64,000 nt of DNA from Flavobacterium tiangeerense (GCF_007830355.1 NZ_VLKO01000002.1:62001-126000), one strand, 5' to 3'; shown: positions 26,553-35,846, counted from the first letter of the stretch. A program made the numbers and translations. Notes: a model not told the origin generated them from the letters alone.

Positions 26553-27056
26553 TTAATATTTTAACACTCCTTTTGATGTTGATGTCGTAAATAAAAGTGT
26601 GTTTTTGACCCCCAAAACATTAAAATGCATAATATTTTGTTGCTCAGCATTATTTTGTGTCAATACTGCATTGTATATATCTAGTGCCTTCATTTTTTTG
26701 ATTTCTTTGATACTCAAATAACAAATAAGCACATCCCCTTCCATCTCTTTGCTAACAAAATTTATAACTTTGGTTTGTCCATCTACTTTCACAATAAACT
26801 TCTCATTAAGATATTTTTTTAATAGCAGGACATCGTCAGCTGTCTCCATTTCTGAACCTATATTTACTTTTCTATTATGCTTTTTTTCCAAGGCATTATT
26901 CAAGTCGTCTACAAAAATACGAGCAGTGATTTGAATCATTTTTTTCTCAGAAACATAATTTACTTGAAACAGGGCAACATAAAATTTGTGCGCCGCAAAA
27001 GATGACATAGAGAGAATGAGTACTACAAAAAGAACTCTTGTAATTATTTTTTTCAT
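26553..27056 (-). CDS. DUF6702 family exported protein
   Basis: A 167-residue protein with a signal peptide (cleavage near SSFAA) and a mature part matching the DUF6702 pattern: HKFYVALFQVNY at the start, then RIFVDDLNNAL and a late NIMHF. Function is unknown; in related genomes it commonly sits next to M1 peptidases and CarboxypepD-like proteins, as here. Its start overlaps the preceding gene by 4 bp (ATGA), so it is translationally coupled to the end of the paralogue array. Confidence 0.8.
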   Translation of the reverse strand: MKKIITRVLFVVLILSMSSFAAHKFYVALFQVNYVSEKKMIQITARIFVDDLNNALEKKHNRKVNIGSEMETADDVLLLKKYLNEKFIVKVDGQTKVINFVSKEMEGDVLICYLSIKEIKKMKALDIYNAVLTQNNAEQQNIMHFNVLGVKNTLLFTTSTSKGVLKY

Positions 27057-27802
27057 TTTTCAAAAGTAGTGAATCTTTTAAATTCTTTGTTCTTGTTAAC
27101 CAAAAAATCCATTAGTAAAAAGGTATCCGTATGGTCTAAATACTTACTTGAAGCAGCATCGTTTTTACAATAATCTAAAAACAAGTTGACTTCATCAGGT
27201 TCTAGTTTTAATGTATGCGAAAAAAAATAGCCATCAATTCGGGACAACACCATTTCTGGAAATTGATCTGTATTGTTGCTTTTCAATTCATCTAAATTCT
27301 TCTTTGTGAATGCTTTTTTTAGCATTTTAAAAACGCGTACAAAATCTAATCCGTTTTCAATGGATCTATCCGATGGCATGGCGCTATTCTTGACAGCTGA
27401 TTTTTCATCGCTTATGAATTTCATATCAACTATTTTTTGGGTGTTAGGCAAAGAAGGCTTTGGGTCTAACTTTCCTTTGACCACAACTTCTTTTAAGGCC
27501 GTCAACTGCGATTCCATATCAAATAAAGCGAGCGGCTTTAAAAAATCGTTTTCAGAAACAATGATTTTTCTCGACTTAAAATTTAAACTGGAAATGAGCA
27601 ACGTATCTTTGGCTTGAGCCAAAATATCAAAGAAACCCTGCTTGCTGATAAACGTTTTGGTCTTGGCATTCAAATTAAAAACATACCCATTATCTACTAG
27701 GGTAAAATCATTGATCAATCGCGCATGCAATGGCTTTCTATCTTTATTTTGAGCCCATAAAACGTTTCCAAAAAGGATAAAAATAAGTAAGAGCTGCTTC
27801 AT
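27053..27802 (-). CDS. CarboxypepD_reg-like secreted protein, array member 5 (diverged)
   Basis: A 249-residue exported protein (signal ending near LWAQ). The N-terminal domain (about 25-95) is the beta-sandwich regulatory type found at the start of SusC proteins, though here diverged, followed by the box LKEVVVKG. Its C-terminal half differs from members 1-4: the ARALG and TPAERK motifs are missing, but a helical KMLKKAF and a terminal DYCKND segment are distantly similar. It is last in the tandem array and overlaps the DUF6702 start by 4 bp. Function unknown. Confidence 0.7.
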   Translation of the reverse strand: MKQLLLIFILFGNVLWAQNKDRKPLHARLINDFTLVDNGYVFNLNAKTKTFISKQGFFDILAQAKDTLLISSLNFKSRKIIVSENDFLKPLALFDMESQLTALKEVVVKGKLDPKPSLPNTQKIVDMKFISDEKSAVKNSAMPSDRSIENGLDFVRVFKMLKKAFTKKNLDELKSNNTDQFPEMVLSRIDGYFFSHTLKLEPDEVNLFLDYCKNDAASSKYLDHTDTFLLMDFLVNKNKEFKRFTTFEK

Positions 27803-27828
27803 ATTATTGTTTTTTCAAAATTGCTATT

Positions 27829-28590
27829 TCAGTTGCCTTGTAATTTATCTTTATATTCTTGTGCCAAGGGTATCATGCTAAAAATAATTTGATCTTTGTC
27901 CCGAGTGAGTAGTGTTTTTGTAAAGTTTTCATTTTCAACCAAATAATACTTGAACCCACTGATATATTCCTGTTTAATCCCTAATTGATTTGTAAAAAAA
28001 TCATCTTGAAACTCCTCGGAAATCCATTTGATATTCAGCTCTTTTCTTTCAAGAACGATCAATTTTTTTAAGCGTTTGGTTCTTCCGTTTATTTTATTAA
28101 TCAAGGGATCTAATTCCATTGAACCACCTAATAATCCCAACAGCATGATAGGTTTCCAATCTCCCGCTGTTTGTAACTTTCGTTCTGCAGGAGTGAACTT
28201 TTTAGTGTTTTTTGACGCTATTCCTAAACTGTAGGCATCTATCTTTTTACCATTAACAACAACTTCTTTCAACACCGTGTTCTTAAGTTGCATCTCTATT
28301 ACAGCATCTTCTTTTTCTAAATCAGCATCTAAAATTATTATTTGTTTCTTTTGCAAATGAACGGCTTCAAAAACAAGAGTATCTTTGACATGAACTACTA
28401 TGGAAAAAAAGCCATCTTGGTTGGTATTTACTTGCAGACCTGTTTTTTTATTGGTAATGGTTACACCTGCTGTAAACTGATTGCTTACTATTACTTTTCC
28501 AGTATAAACCTTCTCAACAGTAGATTGGCCAAATGCAATTTGGAATAAAAAAAGAACACAAACTACTATTTTAAACTTATTGCGACGCAT
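27829..28590 (-). CDS. CarboxypepD_reg-like secreted protein, array member 4
   Basis: A 253-residue paralogue with a signal peptide (to about FGQS). The regulatory-like domain (about 28-100, GLQVNTNQDGFFSIVVHVKD) is followed by LKEVVVNGKK and the family motifs YSLGIASKNTKKFTPAERK and INGRTKRLKKL. The C-terminus keeps the pattern EYISGFKYYLVEN. It starts inside the end of member 3 (14-bp overlap) and is separated from member 5 by 26 bp. No barrel, plug or enzyme motif is present. Confidence 0.72.
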   Translation of the reverse strand: MRRNKFKIVVCVLFLFQIAFGQSTVEKVYTGKVIVSNQFTAGVTITNKKTGLQVNTNQDGFFSIVVHVKDTLVFEAVHLQKKQIIILDADLEKEDAVIEMQLKNTVLKEVVVNGKKIDAYSLGIASKNTKKFTPAERKLQTAGDWKPIMLLGLLGGSMELDPLINKINGRTKRLKKLIVLERKELNIKWISEEFQDDFFTNQLGIKQEYISGFKYYLVENENFTKTLLTRDKDQIIFSMIPLAQEYKDKLQGN

Positions 28591-29299
28591 TCATTTCATT
28601 ATAAATTTCGGCGAGCTTTACAATTCTGAACATTAATTTCCACTTGTTATTGCTTTTTAGAGACGCACTAAATTCTGCATCTTCTATACAATAATACTGA
28701 AACCCTTTGATGTAATCTTTGTCGATTTTTAAGGTTTCAACATAATATTTATCCTGAAAAACACCATCAAGTCTATTTAATGCTGCTATATTCCGTTCTA
28801 CTTTAAGAGCATTATCAAGCGCTGGATTTTTACCAGTTATCATTATTTTTATTGCTTGCAGCGGTCCATTAGGCTGGGAATATCTACCGCGTTCCGCTGC
28901 CGTTACAACTTTTTGATTTTTAGGAATTACACCTAATGCTCTAGCATTAATTCCGGGATGAGCATTAACATAAACCACTTGCAATTCAATTGCTTTTGTT
29001 AACATCTCAATATCTAAACGTTTTTGATGCATATCCTCTTCATCAATGCTTCGCCTATGGATTTCTAAATTTGGTGCTGTAAAAACCAAAAGATCGTCTG
29101 GTTTTGCCATAATATTAAAAACACCCAAACTATCACTTACCGTTTCTTTTTCATTAACAATATTCAAGACATGAACACCAGCTGCAGGCTTTGCATTTGC
29201 TATAATTTTACCTGTTAGGAGTTTTTCATTTATAACCTGTCCCTGAGCACAAATACTCAGTAATGTTGCTATTAGTGCTATGCTATTATTTTGTTTCAA
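28577..29299 (-). CDS. CarboxypepD_reg-like secreted protein, array member 3
   Basis: A 240-residue paralogue very similar to member 2 in its last 60 residues (KYYVETLKI, GFQYYC and NKWK.MF motifs). A signal peptide (to about AQGQ) precedes the regulatory-like domain with TVSDSLGVFNIMAKPDD. The equivalent of the EVVV box reads LQVVYVN, weaker than in its relatives. ARALGVIPKNQKVVTAAER follows. It overlaps member 2 and member 4 by 14 bp each. Function unknown. Confidence 0.72.
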   Translation of the reverse strand: MKQNNSIALIATLLSICAQGQVINEKLLTGKIIANAKPAAGVHVLNIVNEKETVSDSLGVFNIMAKPDDLLVFTAPNLEIHRRSIDEEDMHQKRLDIEMLTKAIELQVVYVNAHPGINARALGVIPKNQKVVTAAERGRYSQPNGPLQAIKIMITGKNPALDNALKVERNIAALNRLDGVFQDKYYVETLKIDKDYIKGFQYYCIEDAEFSASLKSNNKWKLMFRIVKLAEIYNEMNASQ

Positions 29300-30014
29300 G
29301 AGCTATGATTTCGTTATAATTTTGAGCTAATTTGGATATTAAAAACATGGCCTTCCATTTATTTTTAGTAGTAAGTGCTGCTGCAAATTCAACATCATCA
29401 ACACAGTAATACTGGAATCCTAAGATATATTCCTGAGGGATTTTCAGGGTCTCTACATAATATTTATCTTCAAAAAAGTTGGCAAACCTGGCCAATAGTT
29501 GTTCCTTTTTCTCCACAATCATTTCTTTTTTCAGCATAGCCTTGCGTCCAGATATGGTGTTAAGTAACCCATCTATTCCTCCACCGGAGGTTGCCGTATA
29601 CATCTTTCGCTGTGCGGGAGTGTACTTTTTTTGACCGTAAGGAATAATTCGCAAACTTTCTGCCGAAATACTATTATCATTGACAATAACCTCCCTTAAA
29701 ACAATACTTTTAGGATTCATTTTTACCAACAAAAGCGTTTGCTCAAGATCTTGTTTCTCTATTTTTTTTCGTAGTCCTTCTAAATTAACGGCTGTAAAAA
29801 CAAGTACGTCACCCTCTTTTGCAGGAATTGTAAAAAAACCGTTGCCATCAGATATTGTTGCTTTCTCCGTGGTAAGATTAACAATATTAATTCGGTCTAC
29901 AGCAACAGAATCTGCTACAATTTTACCCCGAATCTCTTTTACGGGCACATCTTGACTGTACATTGATTGCACCATCATAAACAGCACTAACAATAATGTA
30001 TTTTTAATTTTCAC
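29286..30014 (-). CDS. CarboxypepD_reg-like secreted protein, array member 2
   Basis: A 242-residue paralogue with signal peptide (to about MYSQ). Regulatory-like domain about 25-97 (containing TISDGNGFFTIPAKEGDVL), box LREVIVNDN, then the conserved stretch ESLRIIPYGQKKYTPAQRK, NTISGRKAMLKKE and the C-terminal KYYVETLKIPQEYILGFQYY. Overlaps member 1 by 11 bp and member 3 by 14 bp. Close similarity to member 3 suggests a recent duplication. Probably periplasmic or outer-membrane associated, since no lipobox is seen. Confidence 0.72.
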   Translation of the reverse strand: MKIKNTLLLVLFMMVQSMYSQDVPVKEIRGKIVADSVAVDRINIVNLTTEKATISDGNGFFTIPAKEGDVLVFTAVNLEGLRKKIEKQDLEQTLLLVKMNPKSIVLREVIVNDNSISAESLRIIPYGQKKYTPAQRKMYTATSGGGIDGLLNTISGRKAMLKKEMIVEKKEQLLARFANFFEDKYYVETLKIPQEYILGFQYYCVDDVEFAAALTTKNKWKAMFLISKLAQNYNEIIALETK

Positions 30015-30759
30015 GAGCTATTATTTCTTTATATTTTAATGCTAAATCTCCCATCAAAAACGCAGCTAAAGCAACATTTTTTGACTTTAAAGCAACTATA
30101 AAACTATCATTTTCAATACAATAATATTCAAATCCTTTTACGTACAAAACCGGAATCTTCAATTTAGTAACAAAATATTCTGGAGTAAATAAATTCTCTA
30201 TTTGTAAAATATAAAATTGATTTTTCTCTGCATTCAACTCCTTTTTCAGCATTTTTGTTCTGCCGGAAATCCAGTTTAGCAATGGATCCACCGAGACTGA
30301 ACCACCAGCCATTGATCCTGCATTAAAAGAAGCATTCAAGTCAGTTGCAGTATATAATTTTCTTTCTGCGGGAGTGTACGTTTTTTGCCCTTTAGGAATA
30401 ATTCCGAGTGCTCTAGCATTGATTCCGTTTTGAACTACAACTTCCTTTAATTGATACGAGCGTAAGTTTGCTTGTACCGAAATAAATCCTTGTAGAAATT
30501 GCTGGGCCTGTACTAACCTATAAATATCTTTTATTTGCAATCCTGTAAAAACCAAAGTATCTCCAAACGCGGCAAGTATCGAAAAATTTCCTTGAGCATT
30601 AGTACGAGTGGTTTCTTTAGTCTTTTTGTTCACAACATCAACACCCTCTAAAACATCATCTTGCACCATTACCGAACCCTTTAGAGCAATTCTAGGCATT
30701 TCTTGCGACTCCATTTGTGTAGTCATCAAAATAATAAGCAAGCACAGCACTTTAAACAT
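30004..30759 (-). CDS. CarboxypepD_reg-like secreted protein, array member 1 (first in transcript)
   Basis: A 251-residue paralogue opening the array. Signal peptide (about 1-18), regulatory-like domain (TTRTNAQGNFSILAAFGDTL), box LKEVVVQNG, then ARALGIIPKGQKTYTPAERK, WISGRTKMLKKE and KLKIPVLYVKGFEYYC. The first 100 residues parallel the N-terminal extension plus TonB-box region of SusC proteins, without plug or barrel. No consensus promoter was found upstream; TACTTTTA on the minus strand near 30790 matches 7 of 8 positions. Function unknown. Confidence 0.72.
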   Translation of the reverse strand: MFKVLCLLIILMTTQMESQEMPRIALKGSVMVQDDVLEGVDVVNKKTKETTRTNAQGNFSILAAFGDTLVFTGLQIKDIYRLVQAQQFLQGFISVQANLRSYQLKEVVVQNGINARALGIIPKGQKTYTPAERKLYTATDLNASFNAGSMAGGSVSVDPLLNWISGRTKMLKKELNAEKNQFYILQIENLFTPEYFVTKLKIPVLYVKGFEYYCIENDSFIVALKSKNVALAAFLMGDLALKYKEIIAREN

Positions 30760-30907
30760 TCGTTAAAAAAGAAGTATTGATTCGTTGTAAAAGTATCGTA
30801 ATGCTTTGCAAATTAATTACTAATAGGATGGTAAAAAAATGTTAATTAAAAATCACAGTTAAAAAAGACGGTTTTAATATCTTTATAAAAAAAATAACAC
30901 CTTAACA

Positions 30908-31615
30908 ATGAAAAATATGATTATTGCAAGTACCTCAACACTTGCTCATCAAAGTTACTTAGAATATCTATTGCCTACCCTAACCAAACATTTTAAGGAT
31001 TGTAGTAACATCCTTTTTATTTCATATGCTAGACCTGGCGGTATTACCCACGAGGAATACACAGCAATTGTTAGATTGGCTTTCGCCAAAATTAATATTA
31101 CTGTAAAAGGAATTGAGGAATTTGAAAATCCCGTGCAAGCCGTACAAGAAGCATCTGGAATTTTTACCGGCGGCGGAAATACCTTTGTATTAGTATCTCA
31201 ATTGTACAAAAATAATATCGTGCAACCACTTGCTGATGCCATTAGAAAAGGCACACCATATTTAGGTACAAGTGCTGGTAGTAATATATGCGGACTTAGC
31301 ATGCAAACTACAAATGACATGCCTATTGTTTATCCGCCTAGTTTTAAAACTTTAGGAATGATTCCGTTTAATTTAAATCCGCATTACCTTGATCCAGATA
31401 CAACATCTACTCACATGGGTGAAACGCGCGAAACTAGAATTAAGGAATTCCACGCATACAATTCGGTTCCCGTTTTAGGATTACGAGAAGGCAGCTGGCT
31501 GGAAGTTATAGGAGATAAAATAACTTTGAAAGGCAATTTAACCGCAAGATTGTTTGGTCAAAATCAACTTCCCAAAGAGCTTGAAACAGAAACCGACTTG
31601 AGTTATATTAAATAA
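30908..31615 (+). CDS. pepE: Dipeptidase PepE (peptidase S51, alpha-aspartyl dipeptidase)
   Basis: Cytoplasmic serine peptidase of 235 residues that cleaves Asp-X dipeptides. The nucleophile elbow GTSAGSN places Ser122; Asp137 and His159 (in LNPHYLD) fit the Ser-His-Asp arrangement of the S51 family. The glycine-rich FTGGGN motif (87-91) contributes to the oxyanion hole. Length matches Salmonella PepE. It is divergent from the paralogue array across 148 bp and transcribed alone. Confidence 0.94.
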   Translation: MKNMIIASTSTLAHQSYLEYLLPTLTKHFKDCSNILFISYARPGGITHEEYTAIVRLAFAKINITVKGIEEFENPVQAVQEASGIFTGGGNTFVLVSQLYKNNIVQPLADAIRKGTPYLGTSAGSNICGLSMQTTNDMPIVYPPSFKTLGMIPFNLNPHYLDPDTTSTHMGETRETRIKEFHAYNSVPVLGLREGSWLEVIGDKITLKGNLTARLFGQNQLPKELETETDLSYIK

Positions 31616-31640
31616 TTTAAAGAAACATATGAAACAAAAA

Positions 31641-31665
31641 AAGCCGAAACATAAAGTTTCGGCTT
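31641..31665 (-). terminator. Hairpin terminator beyond the tRNA-Gly pair
   Basis: A 10-bp perfect stem (AAGCCGAAAC / GTTTCGGCTT), loop ATAAA, with T's following on the minus strand. The plus strand lacks a T run, so it mainly ends leftward transcripts from the tRNA genes; it may also help end pepE. Confidence 0.75.
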
Positions 31666-31738
31666 CAAAGACCGAAATACGAGGCTTCCCGTATCACCTC
31701 GTTCACGGGATAAACTTCTCGCACAACCTTAAAACAAA

Positions 31739-31764
31739 AAACCCCAAACAAAAGTTTGAGGTTT
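31739..31764 (-). terminator. Terminator directly after the distal tRNA-Gly
   Basis: An 11-bp stem with one mismatch (AAACCCCAAAC / GTTTGAGGTTT), 4-nt loop and T-rich tail on the minus strand, starting 3 bp past the tRNA 3' end. Confidence 0.75.
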
Positions 31765-31767
31765 TAG

Positions 31768-31840
<73 letters not shown>

Positions 31841-31883
31841 ATTATAACAGTAAAAAAATTTCTAAGTAAAACTTGAAACTTAG

Positions 31884-31956
<73 letters not shown>

Positions 31957-31969
31957 ATTAACAACGGTG

Positions 31970-32001
31970 CAAATATACTTAATAAGTTTCCTTTAATGCA
32001 A
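31970..32001 (-). promoter_or_regulatory. Promoter of the tRNA-Gly genes
   Basis: On the minus strand TTG (31999-32001), a 21-bp spacer, then TATATTTG (31970-31977), 13 bp before the first tRNA. Both elements and spacing fit the Bacteroidota consensus. The stretch 32002-32208 up to the next gene is AT-rich with no other feature. Confidence 0.8.
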
Positions 32002-32208
32002 GTTTTTTTTAGAAAAAGTCAAAGCTACCAACCGTCAAACCTTTATACAAACCCAAATTTAAAACCCTAAATAATTTAATATGAATTTATTATAACGCTT
32101 GAAAGCTTTTAAAAAAATTATAAAAAATATTTTAAAAACACCTGTTTTAAGCACTAATAAGATAAAAAAACACTAATCAATAAGGTTCCTACCTGTTTTT
32201 ATGAAGCC

Positions 32209-32931
32209 TTACGAAATGCTTCTACTTCCAAAAACTGTTGCTCTTGACGGATGATAAATAAAAAAACAAGATTTATTTTGTATCGTAGTGATGATCTCTT
32301 TAGACATTTCTGCGGGAACTGCCGGACATCCTTGGCTACGGCCTAAGCGTTGATTGTTTTTTATAAAAGAATCAGATACGTAATCAGCGGCATGCATGAC
32401 AACACCTCTTGCGCGGGCATTATCATTTACTCCTTTTTCTAAACCATCCAAACGCAGTGACATACCGTGTTTTCCGGTATAAATTTCGCCCGTGGCATAG
32501 AAACCCAAGCTGCTTTTATACGATTCTGACGCATTAGAAAATTGAGAAGCATATTCTTCTCCAGTGTTGCGACCATGTGCTACAAGCGAGTGAAATAAAA
32601 TTTCACCTGTATCAATATTAATAACCCAAAGTCTTTTAACATTAGACGACAAACTAAAATCAATGATAGTAAGAATGTCTTTTTGGATTACCCCTTTCTC
32701 TTTTAATGAATAATATCCTTTGAGAGCCTCAGAGAAACTTTCCAGTTTTGGCAATGAAAATTTGTCCGAATTTAATCTTCGGTACACTTCTTCCATTTTT
32801 GATTCTTCGGTAGGTACAGCATTATTTGCATATACGTTGTGACTGCTTGGGGTTTTATCAACAAAACGTGGTTTTTCTGTCAATGAAGTAAATAAAAGCA
32901 ATAAAATAGTAGGTAGCATCGTATAAATCAT
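32209..32931 (-). CDS. Murein L,D-transpeptidase catalytic-domain protein (YkuD_2 type)
   Basis: A 240-residue exported protein with an N-terminal hydrophobic segment. The catalytic region has His180 (GVVMHAADYV) and the SQGC motif at 199-202 with nucleophile Cys202, the arrangement of the YkuD_2 family. These enzymes are expected to form L,D cross-links or attach molecules to peptidoglycan stems in the periplasm. The upstream domain is helical. The start is uncertain between the first ATG and one four codons on (MLPTILLLLF). It is transcribed alone. Confidence 0.85.
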   Translation of the reverse strand: MIYTMLPTILLLLFTSLTEKPRFVDKTPSSHNVYANNAVPTEESKMEEVYRRLNSDKFSLPKLESFSEALKGYYSLKEKGVIQKDILTIIDFSLSSNVKRLWVINIDTGEILFHSLVAHGRNTGEEYASQFSNASESYKSSLGFYATGEIYTGKHGMSLRLDGLEKGVNDNARARGVVMHAADYVSDSFIKNNQRLGRSQGCPAVPAEMSKEIITTIQNKSCFFIYHPSRATVFGSRSIS

Positions 32932-33285
32932 TCGAGTCTATTAGATTATAATTTGATTTGGAGTCGCAAAATTACACATAATAACATGTCATTCAACGGG
33001 TTTAACATAATTTTATTTAAAAATTACTTGATAATGAATGTTTTAAATCGCGTATACCTCCGCTACCACTACTCTACACCTACTTGAATTTGTATTGTTT
33101 TAAAAGTTTTAGTTCTTCCTAATGTCCATGTTTCACGAGGCAATCAAACATTTAATGATTATTTGTTTTAAGAAAGTGTAACAATACTATAAAAAATAAG
33201 TCTATTATGACAAACTATGGATTTATACAGAAAACATTACTGTAAAAGCAATGGTTTTACACATCAATCATTTTATAATCACTGC
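32932..33285. other. Intergenic region between the L,D-transpeptidase and DUF5916 genes
   Basis: 354 bp between divergent genes, AT-rich. The reading frame of the downstream gene is open from 33217, but that part does not look coding. No exact TAnnTTTG element, hairpin or repeat was recognised; the promoters must lie here but are not identified. Confidence 0.5.
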
Positions 33286-35706
33286 ATGAAGAATCTATTT
33301 TTATTTTGTTTCATTACTTTCTCTTTCATTGGCTATAGCCAAAAGAAAACATTACAAACCAAGTTCATTTCTGAAAAAATAGAAATTGACGGTAAACTAA
33401 ATGAAGCTATTTGGAACTCTGCAGCTGTAGCGGGTGATTTCATCACATTTGAACCTGATAATGGAAAACCCATCCCCGAAAACAAAAAATCAGAGGTTCG
33501 GGTTTTATATGATAATGACGCCATTTACATAGGCGCAATGCTGCATGATGAAAATCCTGATAAAATTTTAAGAGAAATCACACAGCGAGATGATTTTGGG
33601 ACTTCGGATATTTTTGGGGTGTTTATAAATGGATTTAATGATGGTCAACAAGATTTTCAATTTTTTGTAAATGCTGCTGATGGTCAAGCTGATTGTATTA
33701 CAACCGATTCAAATGGAGAGGATTATTCTTGGGACGCAGTCTGGGAAAGTAAGGCTGTTATTACTGATAAAGGCTGGGTTGTAGAAATGCGAATCCCATA
33801 TGCTGCACTTCGCTTTTCGGCAGAAAACAAACAAACTTGGGGACTGAACTTTTTTAGAGAAGTAAGAAGAGATCGATATAAATATTCTTGGAATTTTATT
33901 GACTCAAAACTAGGGACTTTTACACAGCAAAACGGAACACTAGAGGGTATTGAAAACATCAAACCTCCCGTTAGGCTTTTCTTATTGCCGTACTCCTCTT
34001 TTTATGTAAATGCCAATGCTAAACAAAAAACATATGGCACACTTAAAGGCGGACTGGATTTGAAATACGGTATCAACGATGCTTTTACGCTAGACATGAT
34101 TTTGATACCTGATTTTGGACAAACAAAATTTGACGATCAAATCTTGAATTTGGGTCCGTTTGAACAGCAATTCAATGAAAACAGACCTTTTTTTACAGAA
34201 GGAACGGATTTGTTTAGCAAAGGAAATTTACTGTATTCGAGACGTATTGGCGGAAGCCCAAGCACTAGACCTAACTTAGCAACTAATGAAGTTGTTGATG
34301 CTAGTCCAGCCACTGTAAACCTAATTAATGCCTTTAAAATTTCGGGTAGAACTAAGGGCGGACTGGGTGTGGGAATATTGAATGCCGTTACCGAAAAAAC
34401 AACCGCATCGATTCGTAATACTGAAACTGGCGCTAGACGAGAAGAGCTTATTGAACCCCTAGCCAATTACAATGTACTCGTGCTAGACCAACGCTTTCGC
34501 AAAAACTCCTCAGTTGCATTCATAAACACTAATGTTACTAGAAATGGGAATTTTAGAGATGGGAATGTTACTGCACTAGCATGGGATTTAAACACTAAGA
34601 AAAACACCTATAATTTAGCTGGAGATTTTAAGTACAGCTACATTAACACTACAGAAGATAAGAAAGGAATCAATTCTCAACTTAATTTTTCCGAAACTAG
34701 TGGTAAATACAGATACGGTATTGGGGCTGATATTATGACAAAAGATTTTGACAACAATGACCTGGGAATCAATTTTCAAACCAATTATTATAGTGTATAT
34801 GGAAATGCAAGTTATAGAATTTTAAATCCTACTAAGTATTTTAACTCTTTTAATGCCAGGATTAATGGCTATACACAATTTCAAAAAGAAACAGGAAAAA
34901 TTCAATCCAACAACCTCAATATTCAAATCAACTCTGATACCAAAAAAAACCATTATATCGGTTTTGGCATCAATAGTAACCCACTAGAATCCTACGATTA
35001 TTACGAACCAAGAGCTGAGAATAGATTTGTAATCATACCGGAGCGCGTAGGTGGATTTCTTTATGTATCTTCTAATTACAACAACCGTTTTGCAATTGAC
35101 TTGAATCCATCGTATACAGTTTTTAACGAAAAAGGAAGAGAAAATTATGGTTTTGCCATTGGACCACGATATCGTTTCAGTGACAAATTATCCTTGAATT
35201 ACAACTTCAATTTTTTTAGACAAAACAACAATAAAGGATATATTGACACCTATATCAATCCTGACCCAAGTAGTAATTCAAATCAAACTATTGTATTTGC
35301 CAATAGAAATGTAGTAACGTATTCAAACACCTTGTCAGGAAAGTATGCCTTGAACAGTCAAATGACTTTCAATGTTGCAATGCGTCATTACTGGTCTTAT
35401 GCCGAAAATAAAAACACATTATCCTTAGAACAAAATGGCAGGCTTACAGATTTTAAAGATTATACCGCAAACAAAAATTCAAGTTTTTATTCTTGGAATG
35501 CTGATTTGTCATACACCTGGTGGTTTGCGCCAGGAAGTCAATTGACCGTCTTGTACCGAAATAATGCTGGTGCTTTTGAACGAAATATCAACAAAGAATT
35601 CAACAGCAATGTAACTCGACTACTCAATAATGATGCTTTGAGCCATGTATTTTCGATCAGCATGCGCTATTTTATCGACTACAATCAGGTGAAGAATACA
35701 TTTTGA
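33286..35706 (+). CDS. DUF5916 outer-membrane protein with CBM9-like N-terminal domain
   Basis: An 806-residue protein. The ATG at 33286 is chosen because it gives a signal peptide (MKNLFLFCFITFSFIGYSQ); an upstream ATG would add 23 hydrophilic residues. Residues about 25-215 form a CBM9 / xylanase-like beta-sandwich (IEIDGKLNEAIWNSA; WVVEMRIPYAALRF). The remaining 580 residues match DUF5916 (FNENRPFFTEGTDLF; LYSRRIGGSP) and end as a barrel. Such proteins are widespread in Bacteroidota with unknown role, sometimes near peptidases. Neighbours give no further hint. Confidence 0.9.
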   Translation: MKNLFLFCFITFSFIGYSQKKTLQTKFISEKIEIDGKLNEAIWNSAAVAGDFITFEPDNGKPIPENKKSEVRVLYDNDAIYIGAMLHDENPDKILREITQRDDFGTSDIFGVFINGFNDGQQDFQFFVNAADGQADCITTDSNGEDYSWDAVWESKAVITDKGWVVEMRIPYAALRFSAENKQTWGLNFFREVRRDRYKYSWNFIDSKLGTFTQQNGTLEGIENIKPPVRLFLLPYSSFYVNANAKQKTYGTLKGGLDLKYGINDAFTLDMILIPDFGQTKFDDQILNLGPFEQQFNENRPFFTEGTDLFSKGNLLYSRRIGGSPSTRPNLATNEVVDASPATVNLINAFKISGRTKGGLGVGILNAVTEKTTASIRNTETGARREELIEPLANYNVLVLDQRFRKNSSVAFINTNVTRNGNFRDGNVTALAWDLNTKKNTYNLAGDFKYSYINTTEDKKGINSQLNFSETSGKYRYGIGADIMTKDFDNNDLGINFQTNYYSVYGNASYRILNPTKYFNSFNARINGYTQFQKETGKIQSNNLNIQINSDTKKNHYIGFGINSNPLESYDYYEPRAENRFVIIPERVGGFLYVSSNYNNRFAIDLNPSYTVFNEKGRENYGFAIGPRYRFSDKLSLNYNFNFFRQNNNKGYIDTYINPDPSSNSNQTIVFANRNVVTYSNTLSGKYALNSQMTFNVAMRHYWSYAENKNTLSLEQNGRLTDFKDYTANKNSSFYSWNADLSYTWWFAPGSQLTVLYRNNAGAFERNINKEFNSNVTRLLNNDALSHVFSISMRYFIDYNQVKNTF

Positions 35707-35800
35707 ATGCATTAATTACAAAAATAGACACCTCTCATAATTAAATAGTCATTTTTTGTATGCGTTCCCCTTTTAATGTATAATAGTTATTTCTGAAGAT

Positions 35801-35830
35801 TTGAACCTTTTTAGAAATACTTTATCTTTG
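35801..35830 (+). promoter_or_regulatory. Promoter of gpmI
   Basis: TTG (35801-35803, preceded by T), a 19-bp spacer and TATCTTTG (35823-35830). This is an ideal Bacteroidota promoter, 16 bp before the gpmI ATG. Confidence 0.85.
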
Positions 35831-35846
35831 TTTAAAAGACACGATA

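Noticed and set aside
27273..27617. 114-codon plus-strand open frame antisense to array member 5
   Set aside because: Shadow of a repeated, well-supported gene family; Ser/Phe-rich composition typical of antisense frames.
24246..30759. Reading the paralogue array plus peptidase as a toxin/immunity or polymorphic locus
   Set aside because: No toxin domain, no immunity-like small genes and no length or composition contrast between members; the members share one architecture.
33217..33285. 23-codon N-terminal extension of the DUF5916 gene
   Set aside because: It would bury the signal peptide inside the protein; the ATG at 33286 gives a normal export signal.
34137..34466. 109-codon minus-strand open frame inside the DUF5916 gene
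   Set aside because: Antisense shadow; no signal or family match, and the plus-strand gene has strong domain support here.
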